DNA from: Sulfuricella sp.
GTDB taxonomy: Bacteria; Pseudomonadota; Gammaproteobacteria; Burkholderiales; Sulfuricellaceae
Direction of reading: 5' to 3'
Assembly: GCA_028714315.1 (NCBI GenBank)
Contig: JAQTMN010000015.1
Coordinates: 1-48,276 of the forward strand
DNA: 48,276 nucleotides
Under the pieces are notes generated by a model. That model saw only the letters and a program-made list of their open reading frames with translations. It was not told the DNA's origin and did not search any database. Positions 8,929 to 17,690 of the stretch are shown piece after piece (the stretch's first letter is position 1; each line of letters begins with the position of its first letter). The translations under genes were made by a program, and so were the position numbers.

Positions 8929-9135
8929 TTAGTGGTGATGCGCCAAAACCGCAATGGACAAAACCAGTGTGAATGTCATAGCAAAGCCGAACAAGCTTAC
9001 GAGGCCCGAATTTTTGCAGGTCTCAAGTGTGGAGTTATAACGGCCCAGCGTGAGCAGGCGCAGATAAAATCGCCCCAGCTGGAAAAAGACTACCTCGCCC
9101 AGAAAACTAAAAATGAACTCGATAACGGCGTCCAT
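8929..9135 (-). CDS. Small two-helix membrane protein, unknown function
   Basis: A 68-residue protein with two hydrophobic segments (about residues 4-20, VIEFIFSFLGEVVFFQL, and 46-63, LFGFAMTFTLVLSIAVL), separated by a basic loop LRLLTLGRY. Its ATG begins three bases after the thyA stop, suggesting translational coupling. The tight spacing and clean membrane topology make it a likely real gene, but I do not recognise a family. It ends in AHHH. Confidence 0.65.
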   Translation of the reverse strand: MDAVIEFIFSFLGEVVFFQLGRFYLRLLTLGRYNSTLETCKNSGLVSLFGFAMTFTLVLSIAVLAHHH

Positions 9136-9138
9136 TCA

Positions 9139-9933
9139 TCACACCGCCACCGGTGCCTTGATCGCCGGATGCGGGTCGTAGCCTTCCAGGGTGAAATCCT
9201 CGTATTTGAAATCGAAAATATTCTTCACGTCCGGGTTGATCGCCATCTTCGGCAGCGCCCGCGGCTCGCGCGAAAGCTGCAAGGCGGTCTGCTCCATGTG
9301 GTTCAGGTAAAGATGCGCGTCGCCCAGAGTGTGGACGAAATCGCCCAGGCCCAGGCCGCACACCTGCGCCACCATCATGGTGAGCAGGGCGTAGGAGGCG
9401 ATGTTGAACGGCACGCCGAGGAAGATGTCGGCGCTGCGCTGGTAGAGCTGGCAGGAGAGCTTGCCGTCGGCGACGTAGAACTGGAAAAAGGCGTGGCAGG
9501 GCGGCAGTTTCATCTTGTCCACGTCGGCCACGTTCCAGGCGGAGACGATCAGGCGGCGGGAGTCCGGGGTGGTTTTGATCTGCTCGATCACCTGGCCGAT
9601 CTGGTCGATGTGGCGGCCGTCCGGGGTGGGCCAGGAACGCCACTGGTAGCCGTAGACCGGGCCGAGCTCGCCGCTTTGGTCGGCCCATTCGTCCCAGATG
9701 CTGACGCCGTTTTCCTTGAGATAGCGGATGTTGGTCTCGCCCTTCAGGAACCAGAGCAGTTCGTGGACGATCGACTTGAGATGGCATTTCTTGGTGGTGA
9801 CGAGCGGGAATCCCGCGGCCAGGTCGAAGCGCATCTGGTGGCCGAACACGCTGACCGTGCCGGTGCCGGTGCGGTCGCTTTTCTGGTTGCCGTGGTCGAG
9901 GACGTGCTGCATCAGGTTTAGGTATTGGCGCAT
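9139..9933 (-). CDS. thyA: Thymidylate synthase
   Basis: Methylates dUMP to dTMP using methylenetetrahydrofolate, producing dihydrofolate for FolA. The protein is 264 residues, like E. coli ThyA. The catalytic cysteine is C146 in [30 protein letters not shown] and the dUMP-binding SRREP..-type segments ([34 protein letters not shown]) are present, as is the C-terminal KAPVAV. It is followed closely by the small membrane-protein gene, with folA further downstream. A long inverted repeat separates it from bpt upstream. Confidence 0.98.
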   Translation of the reverse strand: MRQYLNLMQHVLDHGNQKSDRTGTGTVSVFGHQMRFDLAAGFPLVTTKKCHLKSIVHELLWFLKGETNIRYLKENGVSIWDEWADQSGELGPVYGYQWRSWPTPDGRHIDQIGQVIEQIKTTPDSRRLIVSAWNVADVDKMKLPPCHAFFQFYVADGKLSCQLYQRSADIFLGVPFNIASYALLTMMVAQVCGLGLGDFVHTLGDAHLYLNHMEQTALQLSREPRALPKMAINPDVKNIFDFKYEDFTLEGYDPHPAIKAPVAV

Positions 9934-9978
9934 GCTTGGTTCCGGGTTGTTTCAAGATTTTGTGAAAAAAACGAAACC

Positions 9979-10081
9979 CCACCGCAAAGGCGCGAAGGCG
10001 CAAAGGGCTCGCAAAGAAAGCCAATGAAAATCAAAATGTTTTTCTTCGCGTAATCTTTGCGTCTTTGCGCCTTTGCGGTGG
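9979..10081. repeat. Long inverted repeat of CGCAAAGGCGC type
   Basis: Arms of 27 bp (9979-10005 and 10055-10081) with two mismatches. Each arm is built of CGCAAAGGCGC-like units, around a 49-bp AT-richer centre. It lies between the thyA start and the bpt stop on the minus strand, so it would fold in a readthrough transcript. Confidence 0.9.
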
Positions 10082-10103
10082 AATTTGAATTTTTCAAAAT
10101 CTT

Positions 10104-10838
10104 TTAGGGTTGGTTTCTGGGCAGCTTTTGCCAGCGGCTTTCGACCAGGCCTTCCAGCGGCTGGAAGTTGGTCTTGTAGGCCATCTTGCGGCTTTGGGCG
10201 ATCCAGTAGCCGAGATAGAGGTAAGGCAGCCCGAGCTGGCGGCACAGTTCGGCCTGCCACAGGATGTTGTAGGTGCCGAAGCTGGCGCCGGGCAGGTCGG
10301 GTTCGTAAAAAGTGTAGACCGAGGATAGCCCATCGCGCACCCGGTCGATCAGGCTGACCATGCGCAGGACGCCGCCTTCGCGGAATTCGATCAGGTGGCT
10401 ATCGATATTGCTGTGCAGCAGAAAGCGCTCGTACTGCTCCCGGTCGTCCTGGTCCATGCCGCCGCCGGCGTGGCGCGATGACTGGTAGCGCTGGTAGAGG
10501 GCGTGATGTTCGGGGTCGTAGCGGAGCGGGCGCGCGGCCGCGGCCAGGTCGTTATGGGCCTTCTGGGTGCGGCGCTGGGCGCGGTTGAGCCGGAACTCGT
10601 CCACCAGCAGCCGCACCGGCACGCAGGCGCGGCACTGGCTGCATTGCGGCCGGTAGTTGTAGATGCCGCTGCGGCGAAAGCCCAGGCCGATCAGCTCGCT
10701 GTAAACCGCCGTATCCACCAGCTCGTTCGGCGTGGCCACCAGCGAGCGCGCGGTCCGGCCCGGCAGGTAGCTGCACGGGTAGGACGAGGTCAGGTAGAAC
10801 TGAAGCTCGCGCTGGGAGAAGTCATTCAACAAGGTCAT
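10104..10838 (-). CDS. bpt: Aspartate/glutamate leucyltransferase (bacterial N-degron pathway)
   Basis: Transfers leucine from Leu-tRNA to proteins with N-terminal Asp or Glu, creating a primary destabilising residue for ClpS/ClpAP. The 244-residue protein has the ATE-like N-terminal region with [13 protein letters not shown] and the Cys-rich [16 protein letters not shown], followed by the C-terminal GNAT-like core ending [20 protein letters not shown]. These features identify the Bpt branch rather than eukaryotic Ate1. Its start overlaps the end of aat by 17 bases, so both transferases of the bacterial N-end rule are co-transcribed. Confidence 0.95.
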   Translation of the reverse strand: MTLLNDFSQRELQFYLTSSYPCSYLPGRTARSLVATPNELVDTAVYSELIGLGFRRSGIYNYRPQCSQCRACVPVRLLVDEFRLNRAQRRTQKAHNDLAAAARPLRYDPEHHALYQRYQSSRHAGGGMDQDDREQYERFLLHSNIDSHLIEFREGGVLRMVSLIDRVRDGLSSVYTFYEPDLPGASFGTYNILWQAELCRQLGLPYLYLGYWIAQSRKMAYKTNFQPLEGLVESRWQKLPRNQP

Positions 10839-11520
10839 GGTCGAACTGCCAGGGGCCGGTTATTCCGGGAAAGTTTACCAGTTCCGCCAGCCTTGCGCTG
10901 AATTCGGTGCGCGGGATTTCGCGTGCGCCGAGCGAGGCGAGATGGGGCGTCTTCATCTGGCAGTCGATCATGCCGAAGCCCCAGCGCTCCAGCTGCCTGA
11001 CCAGGTGTACGAAGGCGACCTTGGAGGCGTCGCTTTCCCGGCTGAACATCGATTCGCCGTAGAACATCCGGCCGAGGGCGATGCCGTACAGGCCGCCGAC
11101 CAGCTTCCCCTCCATCCAGGTTTCCACCGAATGGGCGTACCCCTGCCGGTGCAGTTCGCCGTAGGCCGCGATCATCTGCGGCGAAATCCATGTGCCCTTG
11201 CGCCCGTCGCGCGGCGCGGCGCAGCCCTGCATGACTTCGCGGAAGGCGGAATCGACGCGGATTTCATAGGCGTGGCGGCGCAGCGTTTTGCGCAGCGAGC
11301 GGGACACTTTCAGCTCGGCGGGAAACAGCCCCATGCGCGGGTCCGGGCTCCACCACAGGATCGGTTCGCCGGGGTTGAACCAGGGGAAAATGCCGCTGCG
11401 ATAGGCGGCGATCAGGCGCTGCGGCGACAGGTCGGCTCCCGCCGCGAGAAGGCCGTTGGGCTCGCGCAGGGCCGACGCCAGCGGCGGGAAGGGGTCTTGG
11501 GGATTGAGCCAGGGAATCAC
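10822..11520 (-). CDS. aat: Leucyl/phenylalanyl-tRNA--protein transferase
   Basis: Adds Leu or Phe to proteins with N-terminal Arg or Lys, marking them for ClpS-dependent degradation. Starting at GTG 11520 ([13 protein letters not shown]) gives 232 residues, close to E. coli Aat at 234. Motifs include [58 protein letters not shown] and [17 protein letters not shown]. The reading frame stays open to 11580, but those 20 extra codons are encoded largely by a dispersed repeat and look like an artefact. The ribosome-binding site for the GTG is weak. Confidence 0.93.
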   Translation of the reverse strand: MIPWLNPQDPFPPLASALREPNGLLAAGADLSPQRLIAAYRSGIFPWFNPGEPILWWSPDPRMGLFPAELKVSRSLRKTLRRHAYEIRVDSAFREVMQGCAAPRDGRKGTWISPQMIAAYGELHRQGYAHSVETWMEGKLVGGLYGIALGRMFYGESMFSRESDASKVAFVHLVRQLERWGFGMIDCQMKTPHLASLGAREIPRTEFSARLAELVNFPGITGPWQFDHDLVE

Positions 11521-11565
11521 GCAGTTAATACGAACACGCGAAGCGTTCCTCGTCCCCCTCGCCCG

Positions 11566-11616
11566 CATACGATTCCGCATGGGCTTTAGCCCATAGCGGA
11601 TCGGAGTCCTTTAGGG
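11566..11616. repeat. 51-bp dispersed repeat, third copy
   Basis: Differs from the tandem units at 8123-8224 at only two positions (both C to T, changing GGCTTCAGCC to GGCTTTAGCC and CTTCAGG to CTTTAGG). Flanking sequence is also similar (CCCGCATACG before, GGCGGG after). Between here and 11758 is a further module ending GTTCGCCATGAGCGTTAG, a relative of the segment at 8341-8361. No gene is seen in 11521-11758. Confidence 0.9.
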
Positions 11617-11758
11617 CAGGCGGGATAACCAGCGACTTGGACAGCGTTTTTTGCTGTCCTAGTCGAATGGCTAGTAGTTCCATCAGAGGGCTAGGGGTGA
11701 GGGAAACGGTCATGGCGAGAGCGAGTTCCATTATCGAGGTAGCGGTTCGCCATGAGCG

Positions 11759-12142
11759 TTAGAGACTGTCGCGCACCCGCTCCAGGCGGCCCTTTACTTC
11801 GCCTGCCAGCTCCTCGATGCCCGGTTTGTCCACCAGCTTCAGCACCGCCGCCGGGTCCATGAACGCGACCGTGACCTTGCCGTCGGCTTCCTCGCGCACC
11901 ACCACGTTGCACGGCAGCAGCAGGCCGATGTCGGGATCGGCCTCGATGGCGCGGTGCGCCAGCGGCGGGTTGCAGGCGCCGAGGATGCGGTAGGGGCGGC
12001 CGTCGATATTGAGCTTGGCCTTCATGGTGGCTTTCACGTCGATGTCGGTGAGGACGCCGAAGCCCTCCTGTTTCAGGGCGCCGATGGTTTTTTCCACGGC
12101 GGCGTCGAAGGGGATGCAGAGCTGGGTGCTGAATCCGTACAT
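11759..12142 (-). CDS. DUF302-family protein
   Basis: A 127-residue soluble protein of the DUF302 family. The conserved core ([35 protein letters not shown], then [30 protein letters not shown]) is clear. The function of the family is unknown; members often neighbour metal or redox genes. The start at 12142 is fixed by AAGGAG upstream; longer readings run into a palindromic repeat. It lies downstream of the copper ATPase gene, separated by 196 bp containing a palindrome, so it may have its own promoter. Confidence 0.88.
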   Translation of the reverse strand: MYGFSTQLCIPFDAAVEKTIGALKQEGFGVLTDIDVKATMKAKLNIDGRPYRILGACNPPLAHRAIEADPDIGLLLPCNVVVREEADGKVTVAFMDPAAVLKLVDKPGIEELAGEVKGRLERVRDSL

Positions 12143-12210
12143 GGCTTGCTCCTTGGCAGTCGTTAAACAGAAAGCGGTTTGCGGGAAATGTTGCAATGTT
12201 TCAATGATCT

Positions 12211-12267
12211 GTGGGTGCGAATTTATTCGCACGGAAATCATTGGCCATGCGAATGAATCCGTACCTA
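12211..12267. repeat. Dispersed palindrome, GAATTCATTC family, degenerate copy
   Basis: Left arm 12211-12232 (GTGGGTGCGAATTTATTCGC and AC), right arm 12247-12267 (ATGCGAATGAATCCGTACC). More mismatches than the copies at 29.1 and 38.8 kb, so probably older. Confidence 0.75.
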
Positions 12268-12338
12268 AAGCCCAGCCGCCGTTTCCCGGATTATAGCGGA
12301 TCGGCCGCACACGTCGGCTTTCTCCATCGGCCGCGCGT

Positions 12339-14495
12339 TCAAATATCGGCCTTTTCCAGGCGCAGCGCATTGGTCACCACCGACACCGAACTGAAGCTCA
12401 TCGCCAGCGCCGCGATCAGCGGCGACAGCAGCAGGCCGAAGAACGGGTAGAGTACCCCGGCCGCGATCGGCACTCCGAGCGCGTTGTAGAGGAAGGCGAA
12501 CATCAGGTTCTGGCGCATGTTGCGCACGGTGGCGAGCGAGAGCTTGCGGGCGGCGGCGACGCCGCGCAGGTCGCCCTTGACCAGTGTGACCTGGGCGCTG
12601 GTCATGGCGACATCGGTGCCGGTGCCCATGGCGATGCCGACGTTGGCGCGGGCCAGCGCCGGGGCGTCGTTGATGCCGTCGCCGACCATGGCGACGATGC
12701 GGCCTTGAGCCTGGAGCCGGGCGACCAGGTCGTCCTTGTCACGCGGCTTGACCTCGCCGTGGACTTCGTCGATGCCGAGCTTGCGGCCGACGGCGCGGGC
12801 GGTGGTGAGGCCATCGCCGGTGGCCATGACGATGGCCAGGCCGCTCGCGCGCAGGGTGTCCAGCGCTTCCCGCGTGGAGGCCTTGATCGGGTCGGAGACG
12901 GCGAGGAGGCCGGCAACCTCGCCGGCGACCGCGAGGAACATCACGCTCGCGCCCTCCAGGCGCAGGGTTTCGGCCTGCTGTTCGAGCGGGCGCCAGGCAA
13001 CGCCATCTTCCTCCATCAACGCGGTGTTGCCGACCGCCACCGCCTGCCCGTCCACGGTGCCGCGCACGCCGATGCCGGAGGCGGATTCGAACGTGGCCGG
13101 CTCGCCGAGCTTGAGTCCGCGCCGGCGTGCCTCGGCGACGATGGCCTGGGCGAGCGGATGCTCGCTGCCCTGGTCGATGCTCGCCGCCATGCGCAAGACT
13201 TCCTCCTCGCTCCAATCCGGCGCCGCCGCCAAGCCGTGAAAGGCGGGCTTGCCCTCGGTGAGCGTGCCGGTCTTGTCGACGATCAGGGTATCGACCCGGC
13301 GCAGCATTTCGATTGCCGCCGCATCGCGGAACAGCACGCCGTGGCCGGCGCCCTTGCCGCTCGCGACCATCACCGACATCGGCGTGGCCAGCCCGAGGGC
13401 GCAAGGACAGGCGATGATGAGCACCGCGACGGCATTGATCACCCCGTAGGCCCAGCTCGGCTGCGGGCCGAACAAGCCCCATGCGATCAAGGTGGTGAAT
13501 GCGATCGCCACCACCCCGACCACGAAATACCCGGCGACGATGTCGGCCATGCGCTGCATCGGCGCGCGCGAGCGCTGGGCTTGCGCGACCATCTGCACGA
13601 TCTGCGCGAGCACCGTTTGCGAGCCGATTTTCTCGGCCAGCATGACCAGGGCGCCGCTGGTGTTGAGGGTCGCGCCGATCAGCCTGTCGCCGGGCGACTT
13701 GCTCGCCGGCATGGGCTCGCCCGTGAGCATGGATTCGTCCACCGCACTCGACCCTTCCAGCACCGCGCCATCGACCGGCACTTTCTCGCCGGGGCGGACG
13801 CGCAGCCGGTCGCCGGGATGGACCAGGGCGAGGGGAATATCCTCTTCGCCGCCGTCCGCGCGGATGCGGCGCGCGGTCTTCGGCGCCAGCCCCAGCAATG
13901 CCTTGATGGCGGCCCCCGTTTCGGCGCGGGCCTTGAGTTCCAGCAGCTGCCCGAACAGCGTGAGCGAAATGATCACCGCTGCCGCCTCGAAATAGACACC
14001 GACTTCGCCCGCGACGCGGAACGAGGGCGGGAACAGCTCGGGCCAGACCGTGGCGATCACGCTATAAGCGTAGGCGGCGCCGGTGCCCAAGCCGATCAAC
14101 GTCCACATGTTCGGGCTGCGCCTGGCCACCGACTGCACGCCACGCACGAAAAACGGCCAGCCCGACCACAGCACCACCGGGGTGGCGAGCGCCAGCTCAA
14201 GCCATCTGCGCCAGCCGCCGAGCAGCGCGTCGAACCCGCCGCCGGACATGGCGATTACGGTGACGGTTGCCGTCAGCGGCAGCGTCCACCAGAAGCGGCG
14301 GCGAAAGTCGCGGAGTTCCGGATTGGCGCCGGACTGCGTTTCGGGGAGTACGGGCTCCAGCACCATGCCGCATTTCGGGCAGGTGCCGGGGCCGATCTGG
14401 CGCACTTCCGGGTGCATCGGGCAAGTGTATTCAGCGCCGACTTCGGGCATGGCATGCGGGTGGCCGCTGTCGGAACCGTGAGAACGAGCGTGCAT
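12339..14495 (-). CDS. copA: Copper-translocating P1B-type ATPase
   Basis: Inner-membrane ATPase exporting Cu(I) from the cytoplasm; 718 residues. In place of a ferredoxin-like HMA domain, the N-terminus carries a short His-rich tail and a heavy-metal-binding module with YTCPMHPEV (residues 23-31) and CPKCGM (39-44). The transmembrane CPC is at residues 363-365 ([12 protein letters not shown]), the phosphorylated Asp is D407 in DKTGTLTEG, and [12 protein letters not shown] and [11 protein letters not shown] are intact. The last helix has [15 protein letters not shown], typical of Cu(I) transporters. It is the last clear member of the cus operon, 33 bp after cusA. Silver transport is also possible. 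Confidence 0.94.
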   Translation of the reverse strand: MHARSHGSDSGHPHAMPEVGAEYTCPMHPEVRQIGPGTCPKCGMVLEPVLPETQSGANPELRDFRRRFWWTLPLTATVTVIAMSGGGFDALLGGWRRWLELALATPVVLWSGWPFFVRGVQSVARRSPNMWTLIGLGTGAAYAYSVIATVWPELFPPSFRVAGEVGVYFEAAAVIISLTLFGQLLELKARAETGAAIKALLGLAPKTARRIRADGGEEDIPLALVHPGDRLRVRPGEKVPVDGAVLEGSSAVDESMLTGEPMPASKSPGDRLIGATLNTSGALVMLAEKIGSQTVLAQIVQMVAQAQRSRAPMQRMADIVAGYFVVGVVAIAFTTLIAWGLFGPQPSWAYGVINAVAVLIIACPCALGLATPMSVMVASGKGAGHGVLFRDAAAIEMLRRVDTLIVDKTGTLTEGKPAFHGLAAAPDWSEEEVLRMAASIDQGSEHPLAQAIVAEARRRGLKLGEPATFESASGIGVRGTVDGQAVAVGNTALMEEDGVAWRPLEQQAETLRLEGASVMFLAVAGEVAGLLAVSDPIKASTREALDTLRASGLAIVMATGDGLTTARAVGRKLGIDEVHGEVKPRDKDDLVARLQAQGRIVAMVGDGINDAPALARANVGIAMGTGTDVAMTSAQVTLVKGDLRGVAAARKLSLATVRNMRQNLMFAFLYNALGVPIAAGVLYPFFGLLLSPLIAALAMSFSSVSVVTNALRLEKADI

Positions 14496-14528
14496 GGCGG
14501 TTTTCCTTTGGCATGAAACATCAGGGCG

Positions 14529-17500
14529 TCATTGCTGCCGCCCGAACAGCGTCCATTCCTTCACCAGCGCGTAGATTGCCGGGATCACCGCCAGGGTCAG
14601 CACCGTCGAGGAAATCATGCCGCCCACCATCGGCGCGGCGATGCGGCTCATTACTTCAGAGCCGGTGCCGCTCGACCACAGGATCGGCAGCAGGCCGGCC
14701 ATGATCGCCACCACCGTCATCATCTTCGGCCGCACCCGTTCCACCGCGCCTTCCATCACCGCGCCGTAGAGATCGGAAGGCTCCAGTTTTTTGCCTTCTG
14801 CGGCGCGCATCGCCTTGATTTCGTTGAGGGCGGCGTCGAGGTAGATCAGCATCACCACGCCGGTTTCCGCCGCCACGCCGGCCAGGGCGATGAAGCCCAC
14901 CGCGACCGCCACCGATAAATTATAGCCCAGCAGCCACATCAGCCAGATGCCGCCGACCAGTGCGAAGGGCACCGACAGCATGACGATCAGCGTTTCGGTG
15001 AGGCGTTTGAAATTGAGGTAGAGCAGCAGGAAGATGGTCAGCAGCGTCACCGGGATGACGATTTTCATTTTCTCGATCGCCCGTTCCATGTATTCGAACT
15101 GGCCGCTCCAGGTGGCGTAGTAGCCGGGCGGGAAGCGGACCTGCGCGTTGACCGCCTTGCGGGCGTCGGCGACATAGCCGCCGATGTCGCGGTCGCGGAT
15201 GTCGACGAAGATGTAGGCCGAGAGCAGGGCGTTTTCGGTGCGGATGCCCGGCGTGCCCTTGGCGATTTTCACGCGCGCCACCTGGCCGAGGGGAACCATC
15301 GCCTGCTTGCCGCCCATTTCGCCATTGACCGGCACCAGCACCTCGCGGGCAATCTGCTCCGGGTCTCCGCGCAGTTCGCGGGGATAGCGCACGTTGACGC
15401 CGAAGCGCTCGCGCCCCTCGACCGTGGTGGTCACCATCTCTCCGCCCAGGGCGGTGCCGATCACGTCCTGCAGGTCGCCCACCGCCAGGCCGTAGCGCGC
15501 CAGCTGCGCGCGATCCGGCTCGATGTTGAGATAATAGCCGCCGGTAATACGCTCGGCGAAGGCCGAAGTGGTGCCGGGGACCTGTTTCACCACCGCCTCG
15601 ATTTCCTTGGCGAGTTTTTCCATCTCGCCGAGGTCCTTGCCGAACACCTTGATGCCGATCGGAGTGCGGATGCCGGTGGCGAGCATGTCGAGACGCGCCT
15701 TGATCGGCATGGTCCAGGCGTTGGACACGCCGGGGAATTGCAGCGCCTTGTCCATCTCGGCGATCAGCTTGTCCATGGTCATGCCTGGCCGCCAGGCGGA
15801 TTCCGGCTTCAGGTTGATCACCGTCTCGAACATTTCCACCGGCGCCGGGTCGGTGGCGGTGTTGGCGCGGCCCGCCTTGCCCCAGACCGAGCTCACCTCG
15901 GGAAAACTCTTGATGATCTTGTCCTGGGTCTGCACCAGTTCCGCCGCCTTGGTAATCGACATGCCGGGCAGGCTCGCCGGCATGTAGAGCAGGCTGCCCT
16001 CGTTCAGGGTGGGCATGAATTCGCTGCCCAGTTTCGACGCCGGATAGACGGAAACCGCCAGCGCCACGAGCGCGGCGGCGATGGTGGTCTTTTTCCGGCG
16101 CATCACCCAGGCGATGATCGGCCGGTAGATCCAGATGAGGAAGCGGTTCACCGGATTTTTCGCCTCCGGCATGATCTTGCCGCGGACGAACAGCATCATC
16201 AATACCGGTACCAGCGTCACCGAGAGGAGCGCCGCGCCGGCCATGGAGAAGGTCTTGGTGAAGGCGAGCGGCGAGAACATGCGGCCTTCCTGCGCCTCGA
16301 GGGTGAAGACCGGCAGGAAGGAAACGGTGATGATGAGCAGCGAGAAGAACAGCGCCGGCCCGACTTCGCGGCAGGCCGCGACGATGGCGGCGGCCCTCTC
16401 CCCTAGGGGTTGGGGAGAGGGTGCTTCCAGCCGCTCCAGGTGCTTGTGGGCATTCTCGATCATGACGATGGCCGCATCGACCATGGCGCCGATGGCGATG
16501 GCGATGCCGCCCAGGCTCATCAGGTTGGAATTCATGCCCAGCGCCCGCATGGCGATGAAGGCGATCAGCACCCCCACCGGCAGCATCAGGATGGCGACCA
16601 GCGCGCTGCGCACGTGCAGCAGGAACACGATGCAGACGGCGGCGACGATGAGGCTTTCCTCGAACAGCGTACGCTTGAGCGTTTCGATGGCGCGGTAGAT
16701 CAGGTCGGAGCGGTCATAGACCGCGTCGATGGTCACGCCTTCCGGCAGGCCGGTGCTGATTTCGGCGATCTTGGCCTTGAGGTTGTGGATCACTTCCAGC
16801 GCGTTCTGGCCGTAGCGCGCCATGGCGATGCCGGAGACGACTTCGCCCTCGCCGTTGAGCTCGGTCATGCCGCGCCGCTCGTCGGGGCCGAGCTCGACGC
16901 GGGCAATGTCGCGGATTAGCACCGGCGTGCCCTGTTCGCTCTTTACCACCAGATTTTCGATGTCGCCCTTGCCGCGCAGGTAGCCCTTGCCGCGCACCAT
17001 GTACTCGGTCTCGGCCATCTCGACCACGCGGCCGCCGACGTCCCGGTTGGAGTCGCGCACCACCTGCGCCACCTTGCCGAGCGGGATGCCGTAGGCGCGC
17101 AGCTTCACCGGATCGACGGTGATCTGGTAGGTCTGGACGAAGCCGCCGATGGAGGAGACTTCGGCCACGCCGTGAGCCTTGGCCAGCTGGTAGCGCAGGT
17201 ACCAGTCCTGCAGCGTGCGCAGCTCGGCCAGGGTCTTGTCCTTGGCCTGCACCACGTATTGGTAGACCCAGCCGACGCCGGTGGCGTCCGGACCGAGCGA
17301 AGGCGTGACTCCCCTGGGCATGCGGCCGGAGGCGAAGTTGAGATACTCCAGCACGCGCGAGCGAGCCCAGTAGATGTCGGTGCCGTCCTCGAAAATAACG
17401 TAGACGAAAGACGCGCCGAAGAAGGAAAAGCCGCGCACCACCCTGGATTTCGGCACCGACAGCATGGCCGTGGCGAGCGGGTAGGTGACCTGGTCTTCCA

Positions 17501-17681
17501 CCACCTGCGGCGCCTGGCCGGGGTATTCGGTGTAGACGATGACCTGCACGTCCGAGAGGTCGGGCAGCGCGTCGATCGGCGTTTTTACCACGGCATAGAT
17601 GCCGCCGATGGTGACGAACAGGGTGGCGAGCAGGACGAGGAAGATATTCCTGGCCGACCAGTCGATGATCCTGGCTAGCAT
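14529..17681 (-). CDS. cusA: CusA-type heavy-metal efflux RND transporter
   Basis: Inner-membrane proton-driven pump of the tripartite CusCBA complex; 1050 residues with the 12-helix RND layout. The sequence favours monovalent Cu/Ag over Zn/Co: methionines equivalent to the three CusA periplasmic ligands appear in LYMPASLPGMS, SAWRPGMTMDKL and DMLATGIRTPIGIKV. Conserved RND segments include PIDALPDLSDVQVIVYTEYPG near the N-terminus and MVDAAIVMIENAHKHLE in helix 4. An in-frame repeat insertion encodes APSPQPLGERAA in the loop after helix 4. It starts 9 bp after the cusB stop, in an operon. Confidence 0.95.
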   Translation of the reverse strand: MLARIIDWSARNIFLVLLATLFVTIGGIYAVVKTPIDALPDLSDVQVIVYTEYPGQAPQVVEDQVTYPLATAMLSVPKSRVVRGFSFFGASFVYVIFEDGTDIYWARSRVLEYLNFASGRMPRGVTPSLGPDATGVGWVYQYVVQAKDKTLAELRTLQDWYLRYQLAKAHGVAEVSSIGGFVQTYQITVDPVKLRAYGIPLGKVAQVVRDSNRDVGGRVVEMAETEYMVRGKGYLRGKGDIENLVVKSEQGTPVLIRDIARVELGPDERRGMTELNGEGEVVSGIAMARYGQNALEVIHNLKAKIAEISTGLPEGVTIDAVYDRSDLIYRAIETLKRTLFEESLIVAAVCIVFLLHVRSALVAILMLPVGVLIAFIAMRALGMNSNLMSLGGIAIAIGAMVDAAIVMIENAHKHLERLEAPSPQPLGERAAAIVAACREVGPALFFSLLIITVSFLPVFTLEAQEGRMFSPLAFTKTFSMAGAALLSVTLVPVLMMLFVRGKIMPEAKNPVNRFLIWIYRPIIAWVMRRKKTTIAAALVALAVSVYPASKLGSEFMPTLNEGSLLYMPASLPGMSITKAAELVQTQDKIIKSFPEVSSVWGKAGRANTATDPAPVEMFETVINLKPESAWRPGMTMDKLIAEMDKALQFPGVSNAWTMPIKARLDMLATGIRTPIGIKVFGKDLGEMEKLAKEIEAVVKQVPGTTSAFAERITGGYYLNIEPDRAQLARYGLAVGDLQDVIGTALGGEMVTTTVEGRERFGVNVRYPRELRGDPEQIAREVLVPVNGEMGGKQAMVPLGQVARVKIAKGTPGIRTENALLSAYIFVDIRDRDIGGYVADARKAVNAQVRFPPGYYATWSGQFEYMERAIEKMKIVIPVTLLTIFLLLYLNFKRLTETLIVMLSVPFALVGGIWLMWLLGYNLSVAVAVGFIALAGVAAETGVVMLIYLDAALNEIKAMRAAEGKKLEPSDLYGAVMEGAVERVRPKMMTVVAIMAGLLPILWSSGTGSEVMSRIAAPMVGGMISSTVLTLAVIPAIYALVKEWTLFGRQQ
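16394..16421. repeat. Perfect palindrome inside the cusA reading frame
   Basis: Ten-bp arms CCCTCTCCCC and GGGGAGAGGG around an 8-bp loop. It is read in frame through cusA in a cytoplasmic loop where CusA/CzcA relatives normally have a short variable linker. The same CCCTCTCCC/GGGAGAGGG theme ends selA and interrupts hsdM. Confidence 0.85.
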
Positions 17682-17690
17682 GATTTCTCC

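Noticed and set aside
8932-9921. Long open frame on the plus strand opposite thyA
   Set aside because: It is the shadow of thyA; composition and low-complexity residues fit antisense GC-rich reading, with no family similarity.
11521-11580. N-terminal extension of aat
   Set aside because: Encoded largely by the dispersed 51-bp repeat and its flank; the GTG at 11520 gives the family-standard N-terminus and length.
12705-14516. 603-codon plus-strand frame opposite copA
   Set aside because: Antisense shadow of the ATPase; rich in Arg, Gly and His as expected from GC skew.
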